NCBI GenBank assembly: GCA_030068075.1
Contig: CM057841.1
Location: forward strand, 45,487,030 to 45,551,029
Direction of reading: 5' to 3'
DNA from: Paguma larvata
Lineage: Eukaryota; Chordata; Mammalia; Carnivora; Viverridae
DNA length: 64,000 nucleotides
Shown: in pieces, positions 49,601 to 59,324 of the stretch
How the letters are laid out: each line of letters opens with the position of its first letter
Numbering within the stretch: the first letter of the stretch is position 1
The notes under the pieces: model-generated
The model's database searches: none
Told to the model about the DNA's origin: nothing
Seen by the model: only the letters and a program-made list of their open reading frames with translations
Made by a program: the position numbers and the translations under genes

Positions 49601-52600
49601 GTTTCTGATTAGGAATTCACGTTACCAAAAAGGAAGAGGCACACTTGTTCAACAGAAGTCTGTTTAAGTCTTACTAAAATAGGAAAAATTCAGTTTTTCA
49701 AAATTACTAGAAAATTATCTCCTAATTGCCCAAGATAGGAAGCAGGAGAAAAATTGCACAAAGAGAGGAAAACAGCACTTCTCAAGATACTTCTAGATAC
49801 TTGTGGCCTATCTAAATCAGACTATTAACTGTGGGTGGGAACTGTCTGAAGAAAACCGCTCTGGTAACTAACCTGGAGAATATTATCTAACTAGTTTTTA
49901 GAATAGACGGTTCAAAGAAATTATGTGGGTTTCAGATGCATTTTCTACACTCGTCTTCCTCCAATGCAACCCTGAAGATTAGGGAACACTGTGTCACATT
50001 ACTGACGTGGCCTTCTCTACTCATCCCCTGGGTTGTACAGGAACTGTTCAAAACAGGGACCATACTCACATCAGACACGGCAATAGACTGCACGTCAGCA
50101 TTTGCAATGAGATGGTTCTTCACAAGTGTCCCAGTGGCTGAGTCCCAGAACTGTACCTTCCCAGCAGAATCCACACTTATGACAGTGCCATCAGACAGGA
50201 AGGCCACGCCCCATATGATACACTTCCGCTTAGACACACCCATATATTGCCTATCCACCAGCATCTTATGAACAGCGCTCCCTGAAAAATAAGAAAAGCC
50301 CCAATTTAAATGTTACTTACTTCTTTTGTCTTCAAAACCCGCTTGGGGTACGCATCTATTAAGTCGGCTGCCTGAGCACATACCACAAACAGCCAGTAAA
50401 CAGTTGTTATAGTAGTTACGATGAACTCAGTCTCAGAACACCAAAATGGTTACCTAAAGATTATGGGGGAGAGGCCGGAGGGGGAGCTGGAGACAGAAAT
50501 TTGGAGGGGGAGGAGGAGGTGAAATTGAAAGAGACATCGGAGACTTCACTTCAAACTGCCTAACTGCAGTGCACATGACACTTGGCTCTTCTAAAACCCC
50601 ACGGGAAAGGGGGAGAATAAAACAGGTGACAAAATTTGGGGTATTAAAAAAGCAAACATGGAATGGTAACTGACGTAGCAGAGTCCTAAAAGTAGTACGC
50701 CCCAAGTCAACAGTGGGGAAAGTCAAGAAGTCACTTGATTTATACTATGAAATCCTCAGCAGACTTGGGAGCTGCTGACCCCCAAAACTCAAGAAATAGA
50801 AGTTAATGTGGAACTAAAAGAAGAAGTTAGGTTAAAATAAGTTTATGAAACTTAAACATCCCTTGGATACCTATCCCCTAACTAAAAAGCCAGGCAACTT
50901 CCCAACTCCACCTCAAACAAAACTGGAGACTTACTCTCTGAAGAGAGATACTAGAAACGACAAAGGATTACTATAGGGACAATAGATAAAGTGAAATGTT
51001 ACTAACCGAATGTTGAGAACACCAGTTTTCTTCTCAGAATGTAGATGGAAAGACTTATTATTATCATCAAGCAGGAGAATTAAAAAAAACATTTCTGGGA
51101 AATATGATCAGCACAAGAAAGATGATTTAAAAAGCCAATCTTTTTAGAAGTTCCCCCAACTAACAGACCAGTCAGATCATTCTTCAGTGGAGCACATAAT
51201 CAGTAAGCTCCACTCCTGTGGTGAGGAAAGCAATCACCAGGAAGGTGAGCAACGCCTTAATATGAAAGGCAGAGGCCAGAGAGACTACCAGAAGAAAATA
51301 AATACCAGAGAGGAAAAAGAGCCAAGGTGAAGAACACTTGACAAATATAATCCTGAATAGCCTTAGAAGAAAAAGCAGTACATAAGGAAACAACAAAAAA
51401 AACCACTACACAAAAGAACACTCAGGAAACCAAAAAGAACTTTGGAAATTGCAGAAATGAAAAACTCAGTAACAGGATTTAAAGATAAACACGAGGGGCG
51501 CCTAGCTGGTTAAGTCAGTAGAGCACGCAACGCTCAATCTCGGGGTTCTGAGTTGGAGCCCCACTTTGGGTACAGAGAGTACCTAAAAATAAAATCTTCA
51601 AAATCAGTCAATCAATAAATGATAAAGAAAAACTCAGGAAACAAAACAGAAAGTCAAAGAGATGAAAAATAAGAGAGGGAGGGGCAGCTGGGTGCGTCAG
51701 TCAGTTGAGTGTCCCACTCTTGATTTCGGCTCGGGTCAGGATCCCAGGGTCATGAGTGAGCTCTGTGCTGATAGCACAGAGCCTGCTTGGGGTCCTTTCT
51801 CTGCCCTACCTCTGCACGTGCACACACTCTTTCTTACAAAATAAGTAAACTTTAAATAAAAGAAGGCTCTGGGAGAGAATCATTCAAGATAAAAGTGGTG
51901 GGGGTGCCTGGGTGGCTCAGTCGGTTAAACGTCCCACTCTGGGTCAAGTCATGATCTCACAGTTCGTGAGTTCAAGCCCCACATCGGGCTCTCTGCCATC
52001 AGCATGGAGCTAGCTTCAGATTTTCTGTCTCCCTCCCTCTGCCCCTCCCCTGCTTGTTCGGTCTCTCTCTCGTAAATAATCAAAAAAAAAAACAACAAAA
52101 AAGATAAAAGTGGTAAAAAGAAAATCATATCTATATGAGTCTATTTTATGCAACTGGAAGAATCTGATGAGTCAAATATATAAATATACGTTTATATATG
52201 TGGAGATAAACATCAAAGAATTAGCTCAGAGTAACAGGTGGCTGCCTGTGAGGAGTGAGAGAAGGGATTCAGGGGGACTCCTGCTTCTTTGTAACAAGCC
52301 TCAAGGAGTTCTTTTTTAACTCTGTGTATAACAGACAATAAAAAATTTGCTTAAGCATGAAGGAAAAAGAAAAATGAGACAAGCCTGACCTGTTTTACTT
52401 CCCATCTTAGGAGTACAGACGGGCCTACTTAACAGCCTGAAGTCGGTCTCATCCCTGAAGGATTCCATAATGCAATTTTTCAGGCCAAGAACAGAGAAAG
52501 TATATGGTTCTCTACCTTTCTGACCTCATGCCTCATCAATTATGCTGCCAAGACCTAGTGTTCCTCAGAGAGACACTTACTTTTACCAAGGTCTGGTAGG

Positions 52601-55600
52601 TATTTAACTGATCATTCACAGTAAATGTGAATTTTCATATGAATTCTTATTAGATAAAAATAAGCATCTGACTAAAGAAACAGGATTCCCCCAAAAGCAG
52701 CAGTAGCAATCCAAGAAAGGAGTGAAATTCATGGCTAACATCTCAGAAGGTTAAAGAGAAGTTAGGCCCTAGAGATCAGTGAAAGCACAAGGGCTCAAGC
52801 TTTTGGAAATTAGTAATATGAATCAAGACCCAAACCCCAAATGAACTGAGAAAAACAGTCACCTGATTTGACATCAAACACACTAATGTAGTCTATGGAG
52901 CCAGCTGCAATGTGGGTACCAGAGGGATGCCAGCTGAGACTCAGGATGCGACCTTGGGAATTGTACAACAAAAAAAGAAAAGGACATACACATAAATACA
53001 CAGTAAAGGGTAACTGAGTTCTCCTCTGACAATTATCCACAGGTCTGGTGTTCTGCACTCTCAGCTCTCATCTACTGCACTCTGGTGAAGAACTGTTTTA
53101 TAACAGATGAGGACCAACTCTGCCCTGGAATCCATAATCAAGTATTTAATATCACTTTAATCATGTAGAAATGGCTGACGGGAGTATAAAGAAACACAAC
53201 CTTTTGAGGGTGACCTGGTAGGAACATAACAAAATTTAAATGTGCGTATTTGGCTCAGCACTTGCACTGGGAATTAATCAAGGAGAAATACTTGCAGGAG
53301 TGTTAAAAAATAGGTACACTGGAATAGTCATTGCTGCCCTGGTTGTAGTAGTGAAAAAAAATTAACATCCATAAATAGGAGCTCGGTTAAATAAATCATG
53401 GACACCATCAAATGGAATGCCATGCAGACTGACGTGACTGACACGGAAGGATGTCTGTGATACATCAAGTGAAAAAACAAGCACGAGCACTCCTGCATGT
53501 TCATTTATATGAATATACACACATGTCTAGAAGATTATTTCCAAAACGTTGCCTACAGAGCAGAATGATACTTATTTTCTCTTTCACACTTGGCTAAGCA
53601 CATGAATTTTGAATAAGCATTATATCACCTTAATAATTAAAAAAGAACACCCAAGGGTGGCTCAGTCAACTAAGCGTCAATGCTTGATTTTGGCTCAGAT
53701 CATCTCACAGTTCATGGGTTCAAGTCCCACATCGGGCTCTGCGCTGATAGTGTAGAGCCTGCTGAGGATCCTCTCTCTGTACCTCCCCCACCCACTCTCT
53801 CTCTCAAAATAAATAAATAAACTTAAAACAAAAAAACACAAACAAAAAAACAAAAAACCAAGCCTGGCCGACTCAACTGGTGGGGCATGTAACTCTTGGT
53901 CTCAGGGTTGTGAGTTTGACCCCCATGTTGGGTGTGGAGATTACTTAAAGATATTTTAAGTAAAGATAAAATATTTATTTTTTTCCTTAAAAAAAAAAAT
54001 TAAAGAAAATCCAAAAGGCATTAAAAACAAATGCTAATCATCTGATTAGCAGATGATAAATATTACTAACAGACACAGAATACATGGGATAGTTACTATT
54101 TTCTAAAAAAGTCTGCAAGCGATGGCTCAAAGGCCAAATCAAGCCCACCAACTGTTTTTATAAATAAATTTTACCAAAGCCACAGCATACCCATTTAAGT
54201 ACTATCTATGCCTACTTTTATGCGACAAGAGAGTTGACAGAGCATATGGCCTACAAAACCTAAAATATTTACTATCTCCTGTCTTCAGAGAAATAGTTTG
54301 CCAATCCCTGCTCTAGAAGTCAGTGTCAACTAGTCAGAACATGAACAATGGTTTAAAAATTCTAACTTTTAGACTTTATGCACTCTGTTAAAACTTCAAA
54401 AAAAAAAAAGTGAGAACAAAGTGACTTACACAGAAACATTAGCTTTTCTACTTGGGATTTCTAGTTTACTACATTACTTAAGCAGGCAACCACCGCTATG
54501 CAACGTGACAGAGAAGGCCTGAGTAGAGGATGGCTTTGAGAACATACCCTACACTCAGATAAAGTTAGTGTGGAGAGAAAACATTACCTGGACCTATGGG
54601 AAAACAGCCCATCCCCAGTGGCACAGAAACATAACTTCTTGTTGAGGCCACTCACTGCCCCAACCAAAATGACCCTTACTTTTCTGCCGATCAAAATTTC
54701 TTTCAAACTGGATTTTGTCTGGGGTGATTTGAAATAGCTTCAGAGATCCGTCTTCACAGCCAACCTATTAGAGAAAAATAGAAAATAGAGAAGATAAACA
54801 TTTTATATAACTAAATATATGTATTGACAAATATAAACATTTCTTCCCTAAAGTACATCACTTGCTGGAAAAGAGAAAAACAGTGAGAAGAAAAAAAATT
54901 ACTTCTACAAAGAAACTGGTAGTGTATTCTTGGCAGCCTTCACATCCTAGCCAGGAAACGGGGGAATCAGCAGCCTAATTCCTGTACAGGACATGGAACA
55001 GAAGGAGTTCACAGCACATCTCTGCTAGAGACCCACAGCCTAAATAAAACAGCCATTAACTATACAATGTAAGTGAAGACACATCAAGGTATTGTACAGA
55101 TTAGTGCCAATCAAACAAGAATCATAGACTTATCCCAGAAAAATGAAACCTCTGAAAGCACCCGTTATTAATAAGTCTGTATGTGGGGGGAGGAGTAGTC
55201 TTCTCAGTCTGCCCTCAAACAATTTTTGAGAGACTTTGTGGTAGAACAGTTCCACAAGTTAACTTGTGGAAGGCCCTCTCAGAAGTTTTAACATACATTA
55301 GTGTTAATTCTACAGAAGAATTTCATACTAACTTGGCCTATTCTGAATTGGTATTTATCATAACATAAAGCATAATACAACAAAACACAGCTTCCACATC
55401 TCCCAATTCCAACTAGTTTGAGAAATGCCGAACCAAACGAACCCTCTCATTTCCTAAATGAATAAACGAGGTCCAAAGTAGCAGAAGAAAGGATGCAAAA
55501 AGACAGATTTTTAAAGGATTGTTGTTGTTGTTGTTGTTGTTTGAGAGAGAGCGCGCAAATGGGGAAGGGACAGAGAGGAAGAACCCTCCCAAGCAGGATC

Positions 55601-58600
55601 CAAGCTGTCAGTGCAGAAGCTGATGCAGGGCTCAAACTCCTGAACTATGAGAACATGACCTGAGATGAAATCAAGAGTCAGACGCTTCATCGACCAAGCC
55701 ACCCCGCTGCCCCAGGGCAAGAGATGTTTAATCCCCGATATTAACTCCAATCTTTCATTGCACTTACTGGAATCCACCTCAGAACAGAGTTGCTACATGT
55801 CATAATATAACTTAACTTTACACTCCTGTAAACACAGGGAAGGATGTTTAAGTGAGCACAAGAGAATTCTTGATTTAAATTACCAATAGTTGCTTACTGA
55901 CCAAAAGTTGAGAGCCACAGGGGCTGACAGCCATGCTCCAAATGGGTCCTCCAAAGGCATCCAGGGCATACTTGATGTTTAATGCCTGCAAATCATACTC
56001 AATAATCTCTCCATTGAGTCCAGCACTGAAGAGTCGCTGTCCTTTTGCCCAACACAGAGCTTCTGTAGCCCGAGACTCATGACCTGGGAAAAACTACAAA
56101 AACACCATAATACGTCAACCCACCATGAATTTATCAGCGAGCAGCACTGAGTGCTCACAGGCGACATTGTGAAAATTAAAACGCTTGCTTGGAAATGACT
56201 AGCGTGGGGTTTTGTTCTTCCAGAAGATCATGTCTATTAATATTTTCATTTTTTAGATTCAAATTTCAGTTACCTATACAGGTGGTTTCCTTTTTCTAGG
56301 ATTTGTCCTGCAAAACCTTTTCAATAGAATAAAGTTTGTATCCAACTATATTTGATATATGCAACTAAAAAAAATCAGTGTAACTATCTTGATTAGGCAA
56401 TGGTTTCAAAGTATATACGTATGTCAAAGTTATCAACATATATACTTTAAACTTTTTAAAAGTTTATTTATTTATTTATTTATTTAGAGAAAGAGAGAGA
56501 GAGAGAGAGAGTGGGTGTACACGTGAGGGGGGCAGAGAGAGAGAATTCAAGCAGGCTTCCACTGTCAGTGCAGAACCCGACATGGGGCTCAAACTCACGA
56601 ACCCCTGAGATCATGACCTGAGCTGAAACCAAGAGCCGGACACTTTACCATCAGGTCTCAGATTTCTAAGGGCTTTCTGAGCACTTAAAAGTTTTCCTGA
56701 AGGGGCGCTTGGGTTGTTAGGTTGGTTAAGTGTCTGACTCTGGATTTTAGCTAAGGTCATGATCCCGCGGTTCATGAGTTTGAGCCCTACATCAGGCTCT
56801 GCGCTGACAGTGTGGAGCTTGTTTGGGACTCTCTCTCAGATCCTCCCTTGCTCGCTCTCTTGCTCTCAAAATAAGTAAATAAACTTTACGAAAAAAGGAA
56901 GTTTTCACACATATTAAGACATTTTATTCTTATATCTGCCCAGCACAAAAGAAACTGAGTAGGTACAATTTTTCTTCTCTTTACTTGAAATGACACAAGT
57001 ACTTGTGGGTTAAGTGGCTTGCCCAAAATGCCACAGTCAAATGTGAAGAGAACATTTTAATTCTTATTCCAAGCCCCTATTCTTTTTGCTCTAACAGATA
57101 CTATTTTTTCTTGCTCTGAGTGTGATTAACAATAGCAGGGAAGGGACTTTTGAAAAAGCAAAAGACTAGATTAAATTAATTATTGTTGAAAAAAGAACAG
57201 ATGAGAGAAGAAAATGGAAGATACTCAGCAAAGAATGACTGACATATTCACTAAATAAATATTAACTCAGGAGTGGCTTTGTACTAGGCACTTGCTAAAT
57301 GCTGGGAAAAGAGTCATTAACATCACTGAATATTAATGGTTCCTATTTTCATAAAATTTGAAGTTCATTGGGAAGAAAAACATGAAACAAATATACAAAC
57401 TATCAAGTAATTACAACTGTCATAAATGACAAGAAAAACCACAAGGTACAACAATCATGTACCATAGCACATTTTTCATAGTACAGAATGAGACCTATTT
57501 GTGGTAATCAGCAATTTTTTAAGTTTTTATTTATTTTGAGAGAGAGAAAGAGTGCCTGCACCGGGGTGGGGGGGGGGTGCAGAGAGAAAAGGAGATTCCC
57601 AAGCAGGCTCTGTGCTGTCATCACGGAGCCCACGGCTGGGCTTGATCTTGTGAACCCTAAGATCATGAACTGAGCCAAAATCATAAGTCGTATGCTTAAC
57701 TCACCGAGCCACCAAAGCACCCCAATTTTTTTTTAACTCTTATTAGTTCTTCGGGGGTCAACTCAGGAAGTCATCGCTTTCCAGGATTCCTAAACCCACG
57801 TCATCTGAGTAAAGTACCTCTCCACTAAGATTCTAGGTCTGTGCTTAGCCTTTTTTTTTTTTTTAAAGTCTATTTATTTATTTTGAAAGAGAGAGAGTGC
57901 AAGCGCACACATGTGTGTGCAAGAGCAGGGAAGGGGCAGAGAGAGAGTGTGAAAACCCCAGGCAGGTTCCACACTGTCAGTGTAGAGCCCGATATGGGCC
58001 TTGATTCCACAAACTGTGAGCTCCTGACCTGAGCCAAAATCAAATGTCTGACGTAAACAGACTGAGTCACCCAGGTGCTCTGGTACTTAGCTTTATCATA
58101 AAATTTACCTACCATTTAGAAACTGTATACTTCTATTTCCCCACTGGACTTTGAGCTCCTTCAATGCAGGGCTTCTGACACTTGTCATAATGCCTAATAC
58201 TTACTGCTCATCACTCTTTCATTTAGAAACAATTACAGGGTACTTTAATTCCAAGTTAGGCTGCTGGGCACTAAATTCATTCCTTTATCCATCTACCCAT
58301 CCACAGGCATCCAATTCAGTCTTTAGAGCAATGCACACTCAACAAATGTGAAATGAATTATTTTGTTGCACCTGAAATCAGTATCAGTGCCTTCGAAAAA
58401 TATGCTGCTATGACAGCTCTCTGCATACACTCAAATGGTATTTTACTCTTTTACTCCCAATTATAGGCATTTCGGTCTATATTCTCTCAAGACAGATGAA
58501 CTCAGAAATCCATCTTCCTACCATCACGTCACCAAAAAGTCTGACATTAAAACGTTTCTGGGCACCTGAGTGGCTCAGTCAGCTAAGCGTCTGACTCTTG

Positions 58601-59322
58601 ATTTCCGCTCAGGTCATGATCTCAGGGTTTGCGAGATCGAGCTCCACGACAGGCTCCGTGCTGACAGCACGGGATTCTCTCTCTCCTCTCTGACCCTCCC
58701 CTGTGTGTGTGCTCTTTTTCTCTCTCAAAAACTGAATTAAAAACTTAAAAAAAAGGAAGGTTTCATTGTTTCTTATGAACTGACAATGAAACAGGTACTG
58801 ACAACCCCAGCAGGAAATGCCACCTTACCAAAGTTGCAGTGGTGCAGAGACTGATTATAAAGCAATGGGTCTTGCCAATTTCCCTTTCTGTTGTGCCCAA
58901 AAGATCCAGGAAACCTGTTTCCAACTGACAGTGGGCCACCATAATTCCTAGGGAGTATCTTTCTAACCAACATTACAGATCAAAACTCTGAGCTCAGATA
59001 AGAGACTGGATATTTGCTATACATCCTATGTAGTTTTAAATAACCCCAGAGAGAGTATACTTTCTTTTGATGTCCTTGAATACAAAAGACATACAAGATG
59101 TAGAATTGAACTTAGTAAGAAAATTAACTCAGCAACACCAAATCAGACTTCCAAATGACTTACTTTTTCCTGAAAGTAGTTTGCTGACAAGTTATAAATT
59201 TCCACAGTGCCATCTGTTCGTGCAACAGCCAATCTGTTTGACTGGTTATTGTAAGCCACACAGCGGATCCCTGATGGAACATAATTAAAGAAACGTACTC
59301 GATGGACCTTAAATTCACCCAT
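31520..59322 (-). CDS. UTP4: UTP4 (cirhin), small-subunit processome WD40 protein; 16 coding exons joined
   Basis: Encodes UTP4/cirhin, a nucleolar WD40 protein of the UTP-A (t-UTP) subcomplex of the small-subunit processome, which supports rDNA transcription and early 18S pre-rRNA processing. Joining 59164-59322, 55902-56093, 54680-54764, 52863-52952, 50070-50281, 44635-44806, 44440-44531, 43130-43226, 42318-42382, 40544-40666, 40011-40167, 37634-37740, 36531-36626, 34475-34660, 32868-32978 and 31520-31636 gives 2061 nt, that is 686 codons plus stop, the human length. Every junction is GT-AG and in frame. The protein starts [14 protein letters not shown], shows WD-type segments throughout (for example [28 protein letters not shown]) consistent with tandem beta-propellers, and ends in a basic tail [10 protein letters not shown]. 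No frameshift or stop disrupts it. Exon 1 is non-coding near 60.4 kb and shares a promoter with CHTF8. Human UTP4 mutation causes North American Indian childhood cirrhosis. Confidence 0.97.
31797..31904 (-). mobile_element. Short tRNA-derived SINE (older CanSINE type)
   Basis: Reverse short-type copy in UTP4 intron 16: AGATCAAGAGTCATATGCTC, then CTGAGCCAGCTAGGCACCCC. Confidence 0.88.
32359..32570 (+). mobile_element. CanSINE
   Basis: Forward element in UTP4 intron 16 with a poly(A) of about 18; small deletion in the head. Confidence 0.94.
32868..32978 (-). CDS. UTP4: UTP4 exon 16, residues 612-648
   Basis: Acceptor TTTAG|CCTCTT, donor AAG|GTAAAA. It encodes [19 protein letters not shown] to KISKIYK. 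Confidence 0.97.
34475..34660 (-). CDS. UTP4: UTP4 exon 15, residues 550-611
   Basis: Acceptor CTCAG|GTATTT, donor TTG|GTGAGT. It encodes [17 protein letters not shown] to FCIIDKSL. Arg565, the residue changed to Trp in human childhood cirrhosis, is CGG at 34613-34615. Confidence 0.97.
34908..35082 (-). mobile_element. CanSINE
   Basis: Reverse element in UTP4 intron 14; AGCAGTCTATTTC and AGCAGCCTATTTC flank it. Confidence 0.92.
35100..35520 (-). mobile_element. Old L1 fragment
   Basis: Reverse L1-like text: GTTTAATGGACACTTATTTC, ACTGTGAACAAGGCTGCAAT. Confidence 0.5.
35827..36042 (-). mobile_element. CanSINE
   Basis: Reverse element in intron 14; flanks CCATAACTTAAATATT and CCATAACTCAGATATT. 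Confidence 0.94.
36531..36626 (-). CDS. UTP4: UTP4 exon 14, residues 518-549
   Basis: Acceptor CTCAG|CTTCAC, donor CAG|GTAAGA. It encodes [20 protein letters not shown] to AHSDQQ, 32 codons in phase 0. Confidence 0.97.
37634..37740 (-). CDS. UTP4: UTP4 exon 13, residues 482-517
   Basis: Acceptor CACAG|GGACGG, donor AAG|GTAAGC. It encodes [19 protein letters not shown] to VKHLK, a strong WD40 blade. Confidence 0.97.
37878..38061 (-). mobile_element. CanSINE
   Basis: Reverse element in UTP4 intron 12, missing part of the central region. Confidence 0.92.
38298..38512 (-). mobile_element. CanSINE
   Basis: Reverse element in intron 12; ACCAAATGGTTTT and TACAAATGGCTTT flank it. Confidence 0.94.
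39446..39640 (+). mobile_element. CanSINE
   Basis: Forward element in intron 12; AAATATACAAAAATA and AAATACACAAAAATA flank it. Confidence 0.94.
40011..40167 (-). CDS. UTP4: UTP4 exon 12, residues 430-482
   Basis: Acceptor CAAG|GTTTCC, donor TCAG|GTGGGA. It encodes [19 protein letters not shown] to FQPQS; Gly482 is split with exon 13. Confidence 0.97.
40544..40666 (-). CDS. UTP4: UTP4 exon 11, residues 389-429
   Basis: Acceptor CTAG|GGTCC, donor AGG|GTAAGT. It encodes [20 protein letters not shown] to NINLQR. The WD-type core is [11 protein letters not shown], the first recognisable blade of the C-terminal half. Confidence 0.96.
41343..41460 (+). mobile_element. Short tRNA-derived SINE
   Basis: Forward short type in UTP4 intron 10, with GACATTTAG on both sides, placed at the 5' edge of an L1 fragment. 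Confidence 0.9.
41462..41862 (+). mobile_element. L1 3' end (relatively young)
   Basis: Text such as GCAACATGGATGGAACTGGA, GTGAAATAAGTTAATCAGA and a G-rich 3' UTR ending AAATAAACTATTATAAATG then poly(A). Antisense to UTP4. 5'-truncated, no intact frame. Confidence 0.85.
42318..42382 (-). CDS. UTP4: UTP4 exon 10, residues 367-388
   Basis: Acceptor TTCAG|GAAAG, donor AAG|GTAAGG. A short 65-nt exon encoding [19 protein letters not shown] then TK. It is too short to stand out as an open frame but fits the phase exactly. Confidence 0.96.
43130..43226 (-). CDS. UTP4: UTP4 exon 9, residues 335-367
   Basis: Acceptor ACAG|CGACG, donor ACAG|GTACGA. It encodes [18 protein letters not shown] to LGSTVAT; Gly367 is split with exon 10. 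Confidence 0.96.
43290..44100 (-). mobile_element. Ancient L2 fragment (reverse)
   Basis: Reverse L2-like blocks in UTP4 intron 8 (CATATGCCAGCACTGTCC, GACCAGGGCCAGACCAAG). Divergent. Confidence 0.55.
44440..44531 (-). CDS. UTP4: UTP4 exon 8, residues 304-334
   Basis: Acceptor CACAG|GCACTG, donor CAT|GTAAGT. It encodes [18 protein letters not shown] to KITFPH. Confidence 0.97.
44635..44806 (-). CDS. UTP4: UTP4 exon 7, residues 247-304
   Basis: Acceptor CTCAG|CAAGAA, donor TCTGGGG|GTAGGT. It encodes [19 protein letters not shown] to TALISG; Gly304 is split with exon 8. The following intron is only 103 nt and has no stop in the exon 7 frame. Confidence 0.97.
45090..45653 (+). mobile_element. 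L1 3' end
   Basis: L1 signature TAGCAGCATTATTCACAAAA, AATGCACATCAACAGATGAA, GAATTGTACTTAAAAATGG, then poly(A). Antisense to UTP4 in intron 6. Confidence 0.85.
47370..47580 (-). repeat. MIR
   Basis: Reverse MIR: AGTGCCAGGTACTGCACTCA, CACAGAGGAAGAAACGG. Confidence 0.75.
47785..47882 (+). mobile_element. Short tRNA-derived SINE
   Basis: Forward short type in UTP4 intron 6 (CAACTCTTGATCTCAGGG, GTTGGGTGTGTAGTCTACTT), ACTTGCAGA on both sides. Confidence 0.88.
48450..48647 (-). mobile_element. CanSINE
   Basis: Reverse element in intron 6 with a diverged purine body. Confidence 0.92.
48901..49080 (+). mobile_element. CanSINE
   Basis: Forward diverged element in intron 6. Confidence 0.9.
49161..49345 (-). 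mobile_element. CanSINE
   Basis: Reverse element in intron 6, opposite in orientation to the copy 80 bp before it. Confidence 0.92.
50070..50281 (-). CDS. UTP4: UTP4 exon 6, residues 176-246
   Basis: Acceptor TTCAG|GGAGC, donor GAT|GTGAGT, 212 nt, the largest coding exon. It encodes [14 protein letters not shown] to QSIAVSD, including the WD-type VQFWDSATG. Confidence 0.97.
51495..51605 (+). mobile_element. Short tRNA-derived SINE
   Basis: Forward short type in UTP4 intron 5. Confidence 0.87.
51681..51860 (+). mobile_element. CanSINE
   Basis: Forward element with internal deletions in intron 5. Confidence 0.9.
51900..52100 (+). mobile_element. Young CanSINE, perfect 14-bp duplication
   Basis: Forward element. 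AAGATAAAAGTGGT occurs at 51886-51899 and 52101-52114. Third SINE in a row in the same orientation. Confidence 0.95.
52863..52952 (-). CDS. UTP4: UTP4 exon 5, residues 146-176
   Basis: Acceptor AAG|GTCGC, donor TCAG|GTGACT. It encodes [17 protein letters not shown] to FDVKS, a clear WD40 blade; Gly176 is split with exon 6. Confidence 0.97.
53165..53645 (+). mobile_element. Old L1 3' end
   Basis: L1M-like 3' UTR (AATAGGAGCTCGGTTAAATA, AATGGAATGCCATGCAG) ending in an A-rich tail; antisense to UTP4 in intron 4. Confidence 0.65.
53648..53830 (+). mobile_element. CanSINE
   Basis: Forward element abutting the tail of the L1; head partly decayed. Confidence 0.9.
53858..53965 (+). mobile_element. 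Short tRNA-derived SINE
   Basis: Forward short type with TAACTCTTGGTCTCAGGG and GTTGGGTGTGGAGATTACTT. Confidence 0.87.
54680..54764 (-). CDS. UTP4: UTP4 exon 4, residues 118-146
   Basis: Acceptor TAG|GTTGGC, donor AAAA|GTAAGG. It encodes [19 protein letters not shown] to FDRQK, 28 codons plus one base; Ser146 is split with exon 5. Confidence 0.97.
55518..55713 (-). mobile_element. CanSINE with (GTT)n tail
   Basis: Reverse element in UTP4 intron 3; the usual poly(T) is replaced by about eight GTT units. Confidence 0.92.
55902..56093 (-). CDS. UTP4: UTP4 exon 3, residues 54-117
   Basis: Acceptor TAG|TTTTTC, donor TTG|GTCAGT. It encodes [15 protein letters not shown] to SPCGSQLL, 64 codons in phase 0. 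It carries WD-type segments [14 protein letters not shown] and [10 protein letters not shown]. Confidence 0.97.
56450..56660 (-). mobile_element. CanSINE, head truncated
   Basis: Reverse element with a (TTTA)n tail and (GA)n body; the terminal CACCCAGGCGCCCC is missing. Confidence 0.9.
56702..56895 (+). mobile_element. CanSINE
   Basis: Forward element 40 bp from the preceding reverse one, in UTP4 intron 2. Confidence 0.92.
56920..57080 (-). repeat. MIR fragment
   Basis: Degenerate reverse MIR: GTTAAGTGGCTTGCCCAAAA. Confidence 0.5.
57240..57440 (-). mobile_element. Ancient L2 fragment
   Basis: Reverse L2-like: TTTGTACTAGGCACTTGC, AATGCTGGGAAAAGAGTC. Confidence 0.5.
57519..57723 (-). mobile_element. 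CanSINE
   Basis: Reverse element with a G-run in the body (57564-57577). Confidence 0.92.
57850..58081 (-). mobile_element. CanSINE
   Basis: Reverse full-length element in UTP4 intron 2. Confidence 0.93.
58110..58200 (+). mobile_element. Possible L2 3' end
   Basis: CTGGACTTTGAGCTCCTTC and CAATGCAGGGCTTCTG resemble the L2 3' end. Confidence 0.45.
58560..58752 (+). mobile_element. CanSINE
   Basis: Forward element with a shortened body in UTP4 intron 2. Confidence 0.92.
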
Positions 59323-59324
59323 TC
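59164..59324 (-). CDS. UTP4: UTP4 exon 2, residues 1-53, start codon
   Basis: Two untranslated bases precede ATG at 59320-59322. It encodes [14 protein letters not shown] through YFQEK and ends at AAA|GTAAGT. An in-frame ATG further upstream (59353-59355) lies in intron 1 before the acceptor and is not used. Confidence 0.97.
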
